Shown: positions 44,719 through 54,030, counted from the stretch's first letter. The stretch: 64,000 bases of DNA from JBFMDN01 sp040753915 (GCA_040753915.1 JBFMDN010000002.1:62001-126000), one strand, 5' to 3'. Numbers and translations: made by a program. Notes: generated from the letters alone by a model not told the origin.

Positions 44719-45330
44719 ATGAAGACGGTTAACGTGCACGCTCGGGTCAACATGGATCTCTGCAAGGGATGCAAGAATTGCGAACGAGTATGTCCGGTTT
44801 ACGCGGTGAAAGTGACCCGAGACGGGAAACAGGTTCGGGTGGATATCAATGACGGTCTGTGCGTAGGCTGTTGGAACTGCGAGCAGAGGTGTCCGGAGCA
44901 CGCTATCACGATGGTTTCCTGTGAACCCTACACTCTGTCCACTGACGTCACGTCCGTCGATTACGAGCAGGTCGTCGAACTATGCCGCAAAGCTCACTTT
45001 CATCCCAAGCAGGTAGTGTGTTACTGCACCGCAAGCAGAGCGGAAGAATTGGCGGCTGCAATTCTCAAGGGTGCCTCAAGCCCGGACGCTGTTGTGCGGG
45101 CCACCGGAATCGGAGCGGGGTGCGGGATCGAGTGCAATCAGCCTATCCTGAGATTCTTGGAGGCAGCCGGAAAGACTTTTGAGCGCAGGAAGAAAAGTCA
45201 TCAGTGGTACGGCCGGACAGCCACAGCGTGGGAGGTACCTGAAGAAGTTCGCAGGAAGTATCCTGTGTTTCGCTTCGAGGAGGACCTTGAGATGTTCGAG
45301 ACGATAGTTAATTCTCCGGTCAATCGGTGA
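44719..45330 (+). CDS. Ferredoxin with two [4Fe-4S] motifs fused to a BFD-like [2Fe-2S] domain
   Basis: The 203-residue protein has two classical cluster motifs (CKGCKNCERVCP near residue 15 and CVGCWNCEQRCP near residue 49), then a bacterioferritin-associated-ferredoxin-like module with CYCTASRAEELAAAI ... GCGIEC (four cysteines as C-x-C and C-x4-C). It should move electrons in the cytoplasm, and fusion of both cluster types hints at a dedicated partner enzyme. The ribosome site is AGGGG seven bases before ATG 44719. It is the first gene of the operon, 32 bases before the LarA-like gene. Redox partner candidates are the later iorAB products. Confidence 0.85.
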   Translation: MKTVNVHARVNMDLCKGCKNCERVCPVYAVKVTRDGKQVRVDINDGLCVGCWNCEQRCPEHAITMVSCEPYTLSTDVTSVDYEQVVELCRKAHFHPKQVVCYCTASRAEELAAAILKGASSPDAVVRATGIGAGCGIECNQPILRFLEAAGKTFERRKKSHQWYGRTATAWEVPEEVRRKYPVFRFEEDLEMFETIVNSPVNR

Positions 45331-45362
45331 CCCGGTACCGTTGGCCACAAAGGAGCGTAACC

Positions 45363-46808
45363 ATGCCACGAGGAACCATCCCGCCCGCGCCACCACGGAA
45401 ATCCCAGTATGGAGTCGATCCTCAATTCGTCACCATGAGGGGAGCTGAGCTTGATGGAATGACCAGCGTCAGTCTGGGCGAGCTCATTCCTGACATGCCC
45501 CCAGTGATATTCCCTTCCGATCGGGGGGTTGCCAGCATCAGAGAGGCCACCGAAGAAACGTTAGCCCGCGTCGATCTTTCTAAGATCAGGCCTGGATCTA
45601 CGGTTAACATTCTCGCGTCTCATCACGGATTTACGTTTCTTAAAGGGGAGCCGTACGCGGAGATGCTCCGAACAATAAGGGATTTTGTTGAGACTCGGAC
45701 CGAAGCCAAGGAGATTCGACTGCGCGCGGGCCTAGGAATGCGGTTCAGGGAGACCGAGGAATACATCAAGGCCCACGGATTGGACCGCTATTTTAACGGC
45801 AAAGCCATTGGTGTGGCGCCTATTGACGAAGGCGTGCCCATCGAAACGAAAATTGGCACCCTCTATGGCCTGAGAAAGATGTACGACGCTGACGTTATCA
45901 TACACGCCCACAACAGTGACGTCAGAGAAGTCCATTTTCATAGGCAGGTCGATCGTGCTGTGAAACCTTTCGGCATGAGCTACGCGAGGACGGAAACGCG
46001 GTCGACTTATCATTGGAATTTGGGTCCCAGAGCGGCCAACTTCGTAGCGCGCTCGATCTTCGACTCTGATTTCGTACAGGGCAAGTACGGGTTCTCCTGC
46101 TTCATGATCATGTCCCCTGGCGGAGTAGTCACGGTGGACGCGGACAATGACCTCTATGCATTGAATGACCGGGTCACGATCGGCGGAATGAAGAACTATG
46201 GCAAAATTATTACCTTAATGGGTGAAATAGACGAGTGCATTGTAATTCTCGATTTTCCCTGTCCCGTGCCGTACGTGTTTGCCGCTGGTGTGATCTATGC
46301 CAATATGGTGGGAGCCAACGTCGACCTGTTCGACCTGGACAACCCCCTCCCGCCGTACACCTGGTATACGGAAACCTATTATGACGACCGTGGCAGGCCG
46401 TTGGCCGATTTCGTCCCGCCGGTCAATCCTGCCATTCGGACCGTCGTCCACAATTATGCATGGACCGGGTATCCCTCTGCTTTCTTTGCGGAGCATACAC
46501 CGACCATTGTTGTTGGCCAGGAGCAGGCAGCCCATTTCAGTCGAGATCCCATGAATTTGAGTTACATGCGATACGCCCTGACAGCCAACGAGCTCAAGGC
46601 AGCCATGGATTTTGCATACCGCACGACTCGAACGGACAAGGTGTTGATCTTCGACGGAGCCACGGGCGGCATGAATGTCAGCTTTTCTCTCGCTGAGTTC
46701 CTTCGCAATCGTGCTCCGGCGGTAGTGCGACATGTTGATCGGGAGCTCATGCCCAAGTGGCTCGCTCAGCGAAGCATCGATGCGAGTCTCCTTAATCTCG
46801 TTGCCTGA
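45363..46808 (+). CDS. LarA/DUF2088-like protein 2
   Basis: A 481-residue cytoplasmic protein with features that weakly recall the LarA family: an alpha/beta core VNILASHHGFTFLKGEPYAE, KEIRLRAGLGMRFRETEEYI, MYDADVIIHAHNSDVREVHF and a C-terminal domain with SAFFAEHTPTIVVGQEQAAH. It is rich in His and acidic residues and may bind a metal. Assignment to LarA/DUF2088 is tentative (the second LarA-like gene at 41414-42709 is clearer). ATG 45363 follows AAAGGAG; the frame is open to 45327. The 3' end overlaps the next gene by about 29 bases. Confidence 0.5.
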   Translation: MPRGTIPPAPPRKSQYGVDPQFVTMRGAELDGMTSVSLGELIPDMPPVIFPSDRGVASIREATEETLARVDLSKIRPGSTVNILASHHGFTFLKGEPYAEMLRTIRDFVETRTEAKEIRLRAGLGMRFRETEEYIKAHGLDRYFNGKAIGVAPIDEGVPIETKIGTLYGLRKMYDADVIIHAHNSDVREVHFHRQVDRAVKPFGMSYARTETRSTYHWNLGPRAANFVARSIFDSDFVQGKYGFSCFMIMSPGGVVTVDADNDLYALNDRVTIGGMKNYGKIITLMGEIDECIVILDFPCPVPYVFAAGVIYANMVGANVDLFDLDNPLPPYTWYTETYYDDRGRPLADFVPPVNPAIRTVVHNYAWTGYPSAFFAEHTPTIVVGQEQAAHFSRDPMNLSYMRYALTANELKAAMDFAYRTTRTDKVLIFDGATGGMNVSFSLAEFLRNRAPAVVRHVDRELMPKWLAQRSIDASLLNLVA

Positions 46809-47625
46809 GGGGGATGCTCTGGAACCGGAACATCGCGATATTCGGGAAGACATCTTCAGGAACATTCTGCATCGCTCCGTTGTGGCCTCGATCATATCGG
46901 AAGCTCCTGGAGTAGTGAGCGGGATCGAAAATTGCCGATTCCTGGCGGAGAAGCTGGGGCTTACTTTCCAGTCTGCCGTTCGGGACGGACATGCGATTGG
47001 CCCCGGCACGGAGGTGGCCAAAGTCAGCGGCAATCCTCTGCAAGTTTCCAAAGCCGAAGAGGTCTTGCTCGGCGCATTGTCCAAACCATCGGGTATCGCA
47101 ACCGCTGCGCACGCGGCCAAGGCCCGGGTGAGATCTCGTTGTCGCGTAGTATGCGGCGGCGCAAAGAAAATGCCACATGAAATTAAGGCCATCGTACGTA
47201 AGGCAGTCATAGACGGAGGGCTCGAAATCCGAATGCTCGACCAACCGTTTCTTTACCTGGACAAGAATTACGTTCGGATGTTCGGCGGTGTCGAGCCCGC
47301 CATGCAGGCAGTCGCTTGGCTGGAAAGACCGACGGTAGTTCAGGTACGAGGCGAGCTCCAACCGATTGAACAAGAGGCAGTCAGTGCTGCCACGGGTGGT
47401 GCCAGGGTCATCATGGTGGACACGGGGAATTCACGGGACTTGGACCTTGTTGGTCAGACTCTGCGACGAAATAACTTGCGCTCTCGAGTTCAGCTCGCCT
47501 TTTCCGGAAACATCGATCTAGAGCGCATCGAGGAGATCTGCAGTGGGGACGTGGATGTGCTGGACATAGGCTACGCCATCCTGGATGCTCCCTGCCTGCC
47601 AATGCGTTTTGACGTGATGCGCTGA
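46780..47625 (+). CDS. NadC-like (quinolinate phosphoribosyltransferase family) protein
   Basis: The 281-residue protein has the QPRTase layout: an N-terminal sandwich domain (SVVASIISEAPGVVSGIENC, EVLLGALSKPSGIATAAHAA) and a TIM-barrel half with VDTGNSRDLDLVGQTLRRN, LAFSGNIDLERIEEI and DVDVLDIGYAI. The active-site loops differ from NadC: the segment GGAKKMPHEIKAIVRK and FLYLDKNYVRMFGG replace the usual DTRKTTPG and LIKDNH. A related but different substrate is likely. Overlap with the preceding gene suggests translational coupling, and the exact start is uncertain (46780 or a TTG near 46800). Confidence 0.65.
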   Translation: MRVSLISLPEGDALEPEHRDIREDIFRNILHRSVVASIISEAPGVVSGIENCRFLAEKLGLTFQSAVRDGHAIGPGTEVAKVSGNPLQVSKAEEVLLGALSKPSGIATAAHAAKARVRSRCRVVCGGAKKMPHEIKAIVRKAVIDGGLEIRMLDQPFLYLDKNYVRMFGGVEPAMQAVAWLERPTVVQVRGELQPIEQEAVSAATGGARVIMVDTGNSRDLDLVGQTLRRNNLRSRVQLAFSGNIDLERIEEICSGDVDVLDIGYAILDAPCLPMRFDVMR

Positions 47626-47635
47626 GGAACGCCCG

Positions 47636-48562
47636 ATGGAGTACCGTCTTCTGGAAAAGACCGAGATATGGATTTCTCCTGTAAACCTATCTGGAGCAGA
47701 CTTGGAGTCGTGTGCCCAAGCAGTCGGTCGCACATTGGGCCTGAAAGAAGCTCAAATTATGGTTACGGACGCGATCGGTGACAGGCTTGCCCTGGACGTT
47801 CTTGTACCTACCGTATCGGCTGAGCAAATCGTAGCCAAAGAGAAGGAAGTCCTGTCTGCTCTGTCCGTTGTGCCCGGTGTGACGGTGCTGCCCGAGACAC
47901 GGGTTCACTCTGAAGGGGTTCTCGGTTTGATCAGCCTTGGCAAGGACGAAGGGAAGGAGCTGCTGAAGCGTTCCTCTGACATGCGGTCTCAGATCGTGGA
48001 GCGTATAGCGGGACGAGCGGTAGTCATGGCAACTGGTGCGGAGGTGATTCAGGGGCAGATCAAAGACACCAACACCCCGTTCCTGGTCGCCCGTCTCCAT
48101 GCCGCGGGATTCCACGCTTTTGCCGGCCCTGTGTTGCCTGACGATTCCGCGGCGATTGCCCGAGCACTGCGTGTTGCTGCTGACGGTGCCTATGGCCTCG
48201 CAGTCACCACCGGTGGGGTGGGGGCGGAGGGGAAAGACCGTACGGTCGAAGCTCTCAGCGCCCTAGATGGGGATGCTGCCATGCCGTACGTGCTGAAGTT
48301 CCGCAGGGGACAAGGCCGGCACGATAAGGACGGGGTGCGCATCGGGGTCGGGCGTTTGGGGACACTCCTCATTGTTTGTCTTCCGGGACCGCATGATGAA
48401 GTCGAGCTGCTTTGGCCGGTGCTTCACAAGGGTCTGCATGAAAAATGGGACAAGGAGGTCCTCGCAGATGCTCTGGCGGCACGATTGCGAGAGAAATTCT
48501 TGTCATGCGACGTTAATGATCATCATTTTCGGCATGGAATAAGTTTGGAGACAGATTCATGA
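47636..48562 (+). CDS. MoaB/CinA-type molybdopterin-binding domain protein
   Basis: The 308-residue protein has a unique N-terminal 150 residues, then a MoCF_biosynth domain: VMATGAEVIQGQIKDTNTPF, DDSAAIARALRVAADGAYGL and the hallmark TTGGVGAEGKDRTVEAL, followed by IVCLPGPHDEVELLWPVL as in CinA. MoaB/Mog/CinA domains bind pterins or nucleotides. A role in a molybdenum enzyme or nicotinamide-nucleotide salvage is possible but the N-terminal part is not recognised. ATG 47636 has GAGGAA upstream. The last codons overlap the next gene (ATGA). Confidence 0.7.
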   Translation: MEYRLLEKTEIWISPVNLSGADLESCAQAVGRTLGLKEAQIMVTDAIGDRLALDVLVPTVSAEQIVAKEKEVLSALSVVPGVTVLPETRVHSEGVLGLISLGKDEGKELLKRSSDMRSQIVERIAGRAVVMATGAEVIQGQIKDTNTPFLVARLHAAGFHAFAGPVLPDDSAAIARALRVAADGAYGLAVTTGGVGAEGKDRTVEALSALDGDAAMPYVLKFRRGQGRHDKDGVRIGVGRLGTLLIVCLPGPHDEVELLWPVLHKGLHEKWDKEVLADALAARLREKFLSCDVNDHHFRHGISLETDS

Positions 48563-49347
48563 CCTTTTCTGACATTGAAATAGCCGAGGCTGCACAGGCA
48601 TTGTTTGCAGCCGGAGAGAGCCGCAATCCGGTTGATCCATTGTCTGACACCTATCCTCACATGACGATAGAGGACGCGTATCGTGTCCAAATGTACAACG
48701 TGAACAGGCGGGTAGATCAGGGTCGGATTGTCATCGGCAAGAAGATCGGACTGACCAGTCGTGCGATGCAGCAGATGTGCAATGTGAGCGAGCCGGACTA
48801 TGGGCATCTTCTGGACGACATGCTCGTGAATCAGGGCGATCCTATAGCTGTTTCCACGCTGCTGCAGCCGCGCGTTGAGGGAGAAATAGCCTTTGTGCTG
48901 GACCGCGATTTGCGGGGTCCCGGAATAACGCCCACGGAGGTCATCCGGGCCACTGCAGGGGTTGTGGCTGCACTGGAGATAATAGACAGCCGCGTCAGAG
49001 ACTGGAGAATCAAGATTCAGGACACCGTGGCTGACAATGCGTCGAGTGCTGCGTTTGTAGTGGGTTCACGGATGGTGTCCCCCATGTCACTGGATATGCG
49101 ACATGTTGGTTTCGTGCTTTCCCTCAACGGTTCTGTGGCGGCAACAGCCGCGGGGGCGGCTGTTCTTGGAAGCCCGGCTCAGTCCGTGGCATGGTTGGCC
49201 AACAAGATGGGCGAATTCGGTATTTCGCTCAGGGCAGGGGAAATAGTTCTGTCGGGTGCGGCGGCTGCAGCGGTGCCCATCTCGGCTGGCGACTCGGTGT
49301 CTCTGACCGTAGATCGCATAGGCGATGTGTGGTGCCGCTTTGTGTAG
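48559..49347 (+). CDS. 2-oxopent-4-enoate (2-keto-4-pentenoate) hydratase-like enzyme
   Basis: The 262-residue protein matches the MhpD/DmpE fold of the fumarylacetoacetate hydrolase superfamily: KIGLTSRAMQQMCNVSEPDY, LLQPRVEGEIAFVLDRDLRG (Glu cluster), ALEIIDSRVRDWRIKIQDTV and LRAGEIVLSGAAAAAVPISA. These enzymes hydrate or decarboxylate 2-oxo-dienoic acids from ring-cleavage or related pathways, using Mg or Mn bound by three acidic residues. The start overlaps the previous stop (ATGA), so the genes are coupled. The relatives MhpD (hydratase) and DmpH (4-oxalocrotonate decarboxylase) cannot be told apart here. Confidence 0.8.
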   Translation: MTFSDIEIAEAAQALFAAGESRNPVDPLSDTYPHMTIEDAYRVQMYNVNRRVDQGRIVIGKKIGLTSRAMQQMCNVSEPDYGHLLDDMLVNQGDPIAVSTLLQPRVEGEIAFVLDRDLRGPGITPTEVIRATAGVVAALEIIDSRVRDWRIKIQDTVADNASSAAFVVGSRMVSPMSLDMRHVGFVLSLNGSVAATAAGAAVLGSPAQSVAWLANKMGEFGISLRAGEIVLSGAAAAAVPISAGDSVSLTVDRIGDVWCRFV

Positions 49348-49401
49348 TTGGCGGAGAAACTAATCGATAGTCCACGGGAAAAGCACGATCGGGATTGCAT
49401 C

Positions 49402-50268
49402 ATGGACATAGCCACCTTGATAACGACCATATTGCACGGACTGACGCTCGGCATGGTTCTCATGCTTGTGGCGGGCGGGCTTACCATCATTTTCGGGATG
49501 CTCGACGTGCTGAACTTCGCTCACGGGTCCCTTTACATGCTCGGAGCGTATATGGGATACACGGTGGCTGCTGCCACGGGTAATTTCGCGTTGGCCCTGA
49601 TTGCTGCGCCCATTCTGGTCGGCGTCATAGGCTTCCTGATCGAGTTCTTTACCATTCGACCGCTCTACGGGAGGCCGCCGCTTCACCACTTGCTGCTGAC
49701 TTTCGGTCTCAGCCTCATAGCCCAGAATGCCATAAAGTTCGTCTGGGGTAATGACATTTACTCGGTTGAGCTCCCGCAGGTACTTCGAGGGATCGTCAGC
49801 TTTTTCGGCGTCTACTATCCCAAGTATCGACTCTTCGTGCTTGGCTTTGCAGCGCTACTCGCGGTGACAATCTGGTATGTCATAACGCGCACACGATTTG
49901 GTGTAGTGATCCGAGCTGGCACGGAGGATATCGAAACGCTGGAAGCCCACGGGATAAATACTCGGCGCGTATTTACTGTCGTGTTTGTTGCATGCTCTGC
50001 TCTAGCGGCGATTGCCGGGGCAGTGGTAGCACCTATGCGAACGGTTTACCCCCAGATGGGGGTCGATATAATCATCGATGCCTTCATCGTGGTGATCATC
50101 GGAGGATTGGGGAGTATCCGGGGAGCCGTGATCGGTGCACTCATACTCGGGCAGGCTATTCAGCTTGGAGCCGTGTTTCTTACCGGATTCAGCGATGCTG
50201 CCATTTACATTGTCATGGCTGCGATCCTGCTCTTGAAGCCCAGCGGTCTTATACCAGAATCCACGTAA
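49402..50268 (+). CDS. livH: Branched-chain amino acid-type ABC transporter permease LivH
   Basis: The 288-residue inner-membrane protein has about eight helices and the LivH motif GLTIIFGMLDVLNFAHGSLY near the N-terminus, and the EAA-like loop (RVFTVVFVACSALAAIAGAV, GLGSIRGAVIGALILG). ATG 49402 (MDIATLITTILHG) matches the usual N-terminus; the frame is open to 49348. With LivM it forms the channel of a high-affinity importer for hydrophobic amino acids or other organic acids. First gene of livHMGFK. Confidence 0.92.
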   Translation: MDIATLITTILHGLTLGMVLMLVAGGLTIIFGMLDVLNFAHGSLYMLGAYMGYTVAAATGNFALALIAAPILVGVIGFLIEFFTIRPLYGRPPLHHLLLTFGLSLIAQNAIKFVWGNDIYSVELPQVLRGIVSFFGVYYPKYRLFVLGFAALLAVTIWYVITRTRFGVVIRAGTEDIETLEAHGINTRRVFTVVFVACSALAAIAGAVVAPMRTVYPQMGVDIIIDAFIVVIIGGLGSIRGAVIGALILGQAIQLGAVFLTGFSDAAIYIVMAAILLLKPSGLIPEST

Positions 50269-50310
50269 ATCGATTTGTTGTAGAGCCGTCTCTCAAAAAA
50301 AGAGTGCTGT

Positions 50311-51270
50311 ATGAACACGCGAACCAATTCCATTCTGTTGGCCGTTGGAGCGGCAATTCTCATAGCATTGCCACTTGCCTCGCCGACATTTATCTCGCCA
50401 TACTATCTGGATCTCATGATCAAGGTGTTGATCTTTGGGATAGCCTTGTTGGGATATGACATACTTGCCGGATACACCGGATTGGTGAGCCTCGGGCACG
50501 CGCTCTTTTTCGGGGTAGGAGGGTATTGCACTGCATACATGGCCACGCAATACACGACCAACCTTGTGTCGGTGCTTCTGTTCGCCCTAGTGGTGACGTG
50601 GTTAATAGGCATAGTGGTCGGGTACTTTTCAACCCAAACGAAAGACATATTTTTCGTGTTCCTGACGCTTGCGTTCGCCCAGTTCTTCTATCTCGCGGCG
50701 TTCAACCTGACCACGATTACCGGCGGTGACAACGGCATCACCATACCGAAAATGACCCTCGGCATTCCGTACGTTTGGCAAACAGACATGCCGCGGCCGT
50801 TCGCATTCTATATCCTGGTGCTGGCCGTGTTCCTCGTCAGTTACTGGGTCTGTCACAGAGTGATAAAAAGTCCGTTCGGCCAGATCCTGGTGGCCATCCG
50901 TGAAAACGAGGAAAGGGTGAGCTTCCTTGGATTCAACGTGCGGTGGCTAAAGATCAAGAGCTACATGATATCGATCAGTCTTACCACCGTGGCCGGCGTC
51001 CTGTTCGCGGCATATCAGGACTTTGTCTCTCCGGGAATGATTCATTGGACGATCTCCGGGGACTTCATTCTCATGTCGGTTCTGGGGGGTATGGGAACAT
51101 TGATAGGGCCTGTGCTTGGTGGCGCTATAGTTCTGTTGCTGGGCGACTGGCTCAGCTCTATCACCGAAAACTGGATGATCTTCATTGGGGGCTTCTTTGT
51201 CCTGATGATCATATTTGCCCCCAATGGTATTGTGGGCTTCTTCTCACGCAACGGACGGAACGGTAAATAG
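50311..51270 (+). CDS. livM: Branched-chain amino acid-type ABC transporter permease LivM
   Basis: The 319-residue membrane protein has the LivM signature GYDILAGYTGLVSLGHALFF (residues about 48-67), an internal loop with GDNGITIPKMTLGI and the coupling segment AIRENEERVSFLGFNVRWLK followed by GGMGTLIGPVLGGAIV. About nine helices. It pairs with LivH and its stop adjoins the livG start, so the genes are co-translated. Substrate specificity lies in the LivK partner. Confidence 0.92.
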   Translation: MNTRTNSILLAVGAAILIALPLASPTFISPYYLDLMIKVLIFGIALLGYDILAGYTGLVSLGHALFFGVGGYCTAYMATQYTTNLVSVLLFALVVTWLIGIVVGYFSTQTKDIFFVFLTLAFAQFFYLAAFNLTTITGGDNGITIPKMTLGIPYVWQTDMPRPFAFYILVLAVFLVSYWVCHRVIKSPFGQILVAIRENEERVSFLGFNVRWLKIKSYMISISLTTVAGVLFAAYQDFVSPGMIHWTISGDFILMSVLGGMGTLIGPVLGGAIVLLLGDWLSSITENWMIFIGGFFVLMIIFAPNGIVGFFSRNGRNGK

Positions 51271-52008
51271 ATGTTGCTCGAAGTAGATTCTCTGGCAAAG
51301 AGTTTCGGCAGACTGAGGGTGCTCGACCGGCTCTCCTTTAACGTGAAGGAAGGCGAGCTGAAGGCCATCATAGGACCCAATGGGGCAGGCAAGACAACCC
51401 TTTTCAATGTGATAACGGGCCGATATCATTCCGACGGTGGCAGAATCCGCTTCAGGGGCAAGGATGTTACTGGGGAGAAGCCCCACGTCCTTGCAGGCAT
51501 GGGACTCGCTCGCTCCTTTCAGATAAACAACTTTTTCTTCAAGCTCAGCGTACTGGAGAATATTCGGCTGTCCGTGCAGTCCACTATCAAGAATCGAACA
51601 TCGATTTGGCGCGACGCCTTCAACCAGGATTCCGTGAAGGATCGCGTCGATGAAATCATGGAATGGGTTGAGTTGAGGGAGCTTGCCAACGAGCTGGCAA
51701 GAAACCTCTCATATGGTGATCAACGTAAGCTGGAAATTGCTCTCGCTCTTGGGACCGGCCCTTCCCTCGTAATGCTGGATGAGCCGACTTCGGGTATGAG
51801 TCGTTTCGAGAGCCAGTCCATGATCCACTTGGTCAAAGCCCTTTCAAGTAGGGTCACGATCGTCCTCATAGAGCATGACATCGAATTTGTGATGAACGTC
51901 TCCGATAGCATTATGGTGATGCACTACGGACAGAAGATCGCGGAGGGGACGCCGCAAGAGATTTCCGGAAACCAAGAAGTTCAGGACATCTATCTCGGGG
52001 GCCTCTAA
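51271..52008 (+). CDS. livG: ABC transporter ATP-binding protein LivG
   Basis: A 245-residue ABC ATPase with Walker A GPNGAGKTT (near residue 36), signature RNLSYGDQRKLEIA, Walker B SLVMLDEPTSGM and the H-loop IEHDIEF. The LivG-type insert (FQINNFFFKLSVLENIRLSV) is present. It powers import together with LivF. The ATG directly follows the livM stop. Confidence 0.93.
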   Translation: MLLEVDSLAKSFGRLRVLDRLSFNVKEGELKAIIGPNGAGKTTLFNVITGRYHSDGGRIRFRGKDVTGEKPHVLAGMGLARSFQINNFFFKLSVLENIRLSVQSTIKNRTSIWRDAFNQDSVKDRVDEIMEWVELRELANELARNLSYGDQRKLEIALALGTGPSLVMLDEPTSGMSRFESQSMIHLVKALSSRVTIVLIEHDIEFVMNVSDSIMVMHYGQKIAEGTPQEISGNQEVQDIYLGGL

Positions 52009-52725
52009 ATGATGCTGGAAGTCCGGGGAGTACATACTTTCTATGGTCCCAGTCATATCTTACACGGCGTCGACTTGTCGCTGGAGCCAGGGGAGGCGGT
52101 TTCGCTCGTGGGTCGAAATGGGGCCGGTAAGACCACCTTGATGAGATCCATCATGCAGCTCACCCGTCCTTCAAAGGGATCGATCCAATTCAATGGAATG
52201 GACTTGCTTGCACTGGCTCCACACGAAATTTACAAGCTTGGTATCAAGCTCGTACCGCAGGGGCGTCGCGTGTTTCCCAAGCTGACGGTGGAAGAAAACC
52301 TCCAGCTTGCCCTGATGGGACAAAAGGTCGATGATCCGGCCAAAGAGCTTGCGAAGGCCTATGAGCAGTTTGAGATACTGGGGCGGAGAAAGAATCAGCG
52401 GGTTCGCGGCCTGAGTGGTGGAGAACGCCAGATGCTGGCAATTGCGCGAGCCTTGTTGGGAACAACGAACCTCCTCCTTATGGACGAACCAAGCGAAGGA
52501 TTGGCGCCTATTATTGTACGCGAGCTTCGCGACCTCATACTGGAAGTGAAGAAGACAGGTCTGGCGATCCTCTTGGCAGAACAGAATGTGAAGATGGCTC
52601 TTTCCGCGTGCGATCGTCATTACATCCTCGAGAAGGGGGAAATGCGATTCTCGGGCTCGACTGGCGAATTGGCTCTCAATGATGATGTGTTGATACAGGC
52701 TCTGGGTGTCACAAGCACGTCATAA
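52009..52725 (+). CDS. livF: ABC transporter ATP-binding protein LivF
   Basis: A 238-residue ABC ATPase with Walker A GRNGAGKTT, signature RGLSGGERQMLAIA, Walker B NLLLMDEPSEGLAPIIV and the H-loop region AEQNVKMALSACDRHYIL. LAPIIV after Walker B is typical of LivF. Tandem ATG codons at 52009 and 52012 are both usable. It completes the ATPase pair. Confidence 0.93.
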   Translation: MMLEVRGVHTFYGPSHILHGVDLSLEPGEAVSLVGRNGAGKTTLMRSIMQLTRPSKGSIQFNGMDLLALAPHEIYKLGIKLVPQGRRVFPKLTVEENLQLALMGQKVDDPAKELAKAYEQFEILGRRKNQRVRGLSGGERQMLAIARALLGTTNLLLMDEPSEGLAPIIVRELRDLILEVKKTGLAILLAEQNVKMALSACDRHYILEKGEMRFSGSTGELALNDDVLIQALGVTSTS

Positions 52726-52758
52726 TAATCCCACCAGCCCAAACCGAAAGGAGAAGTG

Positions 52759-54030
52759 ATGGAGAAGAAGCAAGAGGTGACCAGGAGAACCTTCCTCAAG
52801 AGCTCGGCAGCGGTCGGAGGAGCCACACTCTTGGGCAGTCTCGGCAACGGGATCGTCGGCGCGCCGGCGTACGCGGCTGAGAGCTCGGGGCCGATCAAGG
52901 TTGGCATCGTACTTCCGTTTTCTCGGGCGTACAAGGTCATTGGAGATCGAGTGACAGCGGGACTGGAATTGGCATTGCACCAGGCGGGAGGCAAGTTCAA
53001 GGGACGATCGTTCGAGTTGATCAAAGAAGATTCAGAGATGAAGCCGGACGTTGGCCTGACCAAGACACGAAAGCTCGTTGACAAGGACAAGGTGCATTTT
53101 CTCGTGGGCCCGGTGAGCAGTGCAGTCTGTGTAGCCATGCGCAATTACGCCGACGAAAAGCACGTTCCCATGATCATTCCTACTGCCGGTAACGTAGAGC
53201 TTGCGGGCAACCTGTATAGCCCGTACGTCTTCAGGTCATCCATCAGTCACTGGATCTTCGCGTATCCCATGGGTCACTGGGTTAAGAAGAATTTGGGCGA
53301 TACCTGTATGGTCGCGGGAGCCAACTATGCGGCGGGTCAACATCAAGTCTGGGCGTTCACTATGGCGTATCGCGGCGAAGGCGGAAAGATCGTTGGCGCC
53401 GTCTATCCCCCGTTAAATGAGAAGGACTATGCAGCGTATCTGACGAAAATCGCCAATTCGGGAGCCAAGGTTTATTTCGGTTGGTTTGCAGGGAACGACG
53501 CGGTGAATTTCTGCCGTCAGGCCGCGGAATTCGGGCTCACAAAGAAGATGAAGATGAGCACCACCGGCTGGTTCTTCGAACGCAATCTTCTCGTTGCCCA
53601 AAAGGAGGCAGCGGAAGGGTGGTACTGCTGCTTCAATTGGGCCATTACCCTCGACAATCCCATGAACAAGGAGTTCGTAAAAGCTTACAACGCATTCACG
53701 AAAGACGACCCGTCAGTGGCTGTGTCAATGAGCTCGGTCCACGGTTACGACGCGGGACAAATGATTCTCAAGGCCCTGGAAAAGACCGGAGGTGACACAA
53801 GCGCTGACAAGATAGTCCAGGCCCTCGAGGGCATGCAGCTTGATAGTCCTCGAGGCAAAGTTGAGCTGGATGCGAACCACGAGATGGTCCAACCAATGTA
53901 CATCGGTGAGATCGTCAAGTCGGGCGATGCATACGAGGCCAAGATTATTGCAGATCTCGGCCGATGGACTACCCCGTACCTTGGTGCGAGAGGCATCAAC
54001 AGCGTTGGCCAACCTTTCATTGTTCAGTAG
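52759..54030 (+). CDS. livK: Periplasmic substrate-binding protein of the LIV transporter, Tat-exported
   Basis: The 423-residue protein starts with a twin-arginine leader (TRRTFLKSSAAVGGATLLGS) ending near AYA, then a type I periplasmic-binding (Peripla_BP_6) domain: IKVGIVLPFSRAYKVIGDRV, FLVGPVSSAVCVAMRNYADE and FGWFAGNDAVNFCRQAAEFG. Relatives bind leucine/isoleucine/valine, amides, urea or aromatic acids. Tat export suggests it folds before export. ATG 52759 has AAAGGAG upstream. A strong hairpin follows the stop (54044-54085). The ligand is unknown and is the key to what the operon does. Confidence 0.9.
   Translation: MEKKQEVTRRTFLKSSAAVGGATLLGSLGNGIVGAPAYAAESSGPIKVGIVLPFSRAYKVIGDRVTAGLELALHQAGGKFKGRSFELIKEDSEMKPDVGLTKTRKLVDKDKVHFLVGPVSSAVCVAMRNYADEKHVPMIIPTAGNVELAGNLYSPYVFRSSISHWIFAYPMGHWVKKNLGDTCMVAGANYAAGQHQVWAFTMAYRGEGGKIVGAVYPPLNEKDYAAYLTKIANSGAKVYFGWFAGNDAVNFCRQAAEFGLTKKMKMSTTGWFFERNLLVAQKEAAEGWYCCFNWAITLDNPMNKEFVKAYNAFTKDDPSVAVSMSSVHGYDAGQMILKALEKTGGDTSADKIVQALEGMQLDSPRGKVELDANHEMVQPMYIGEIVKSGDAYEAKIIADLGRWTTPYLGARGINSVGQPFIVQ

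Noticed and set aside
46215..47210. 331-codon minus-strand frame antisense to the LarA-like and NadC-like genes
   Set aside because: Shadow of two well-formed plus-strand genes.
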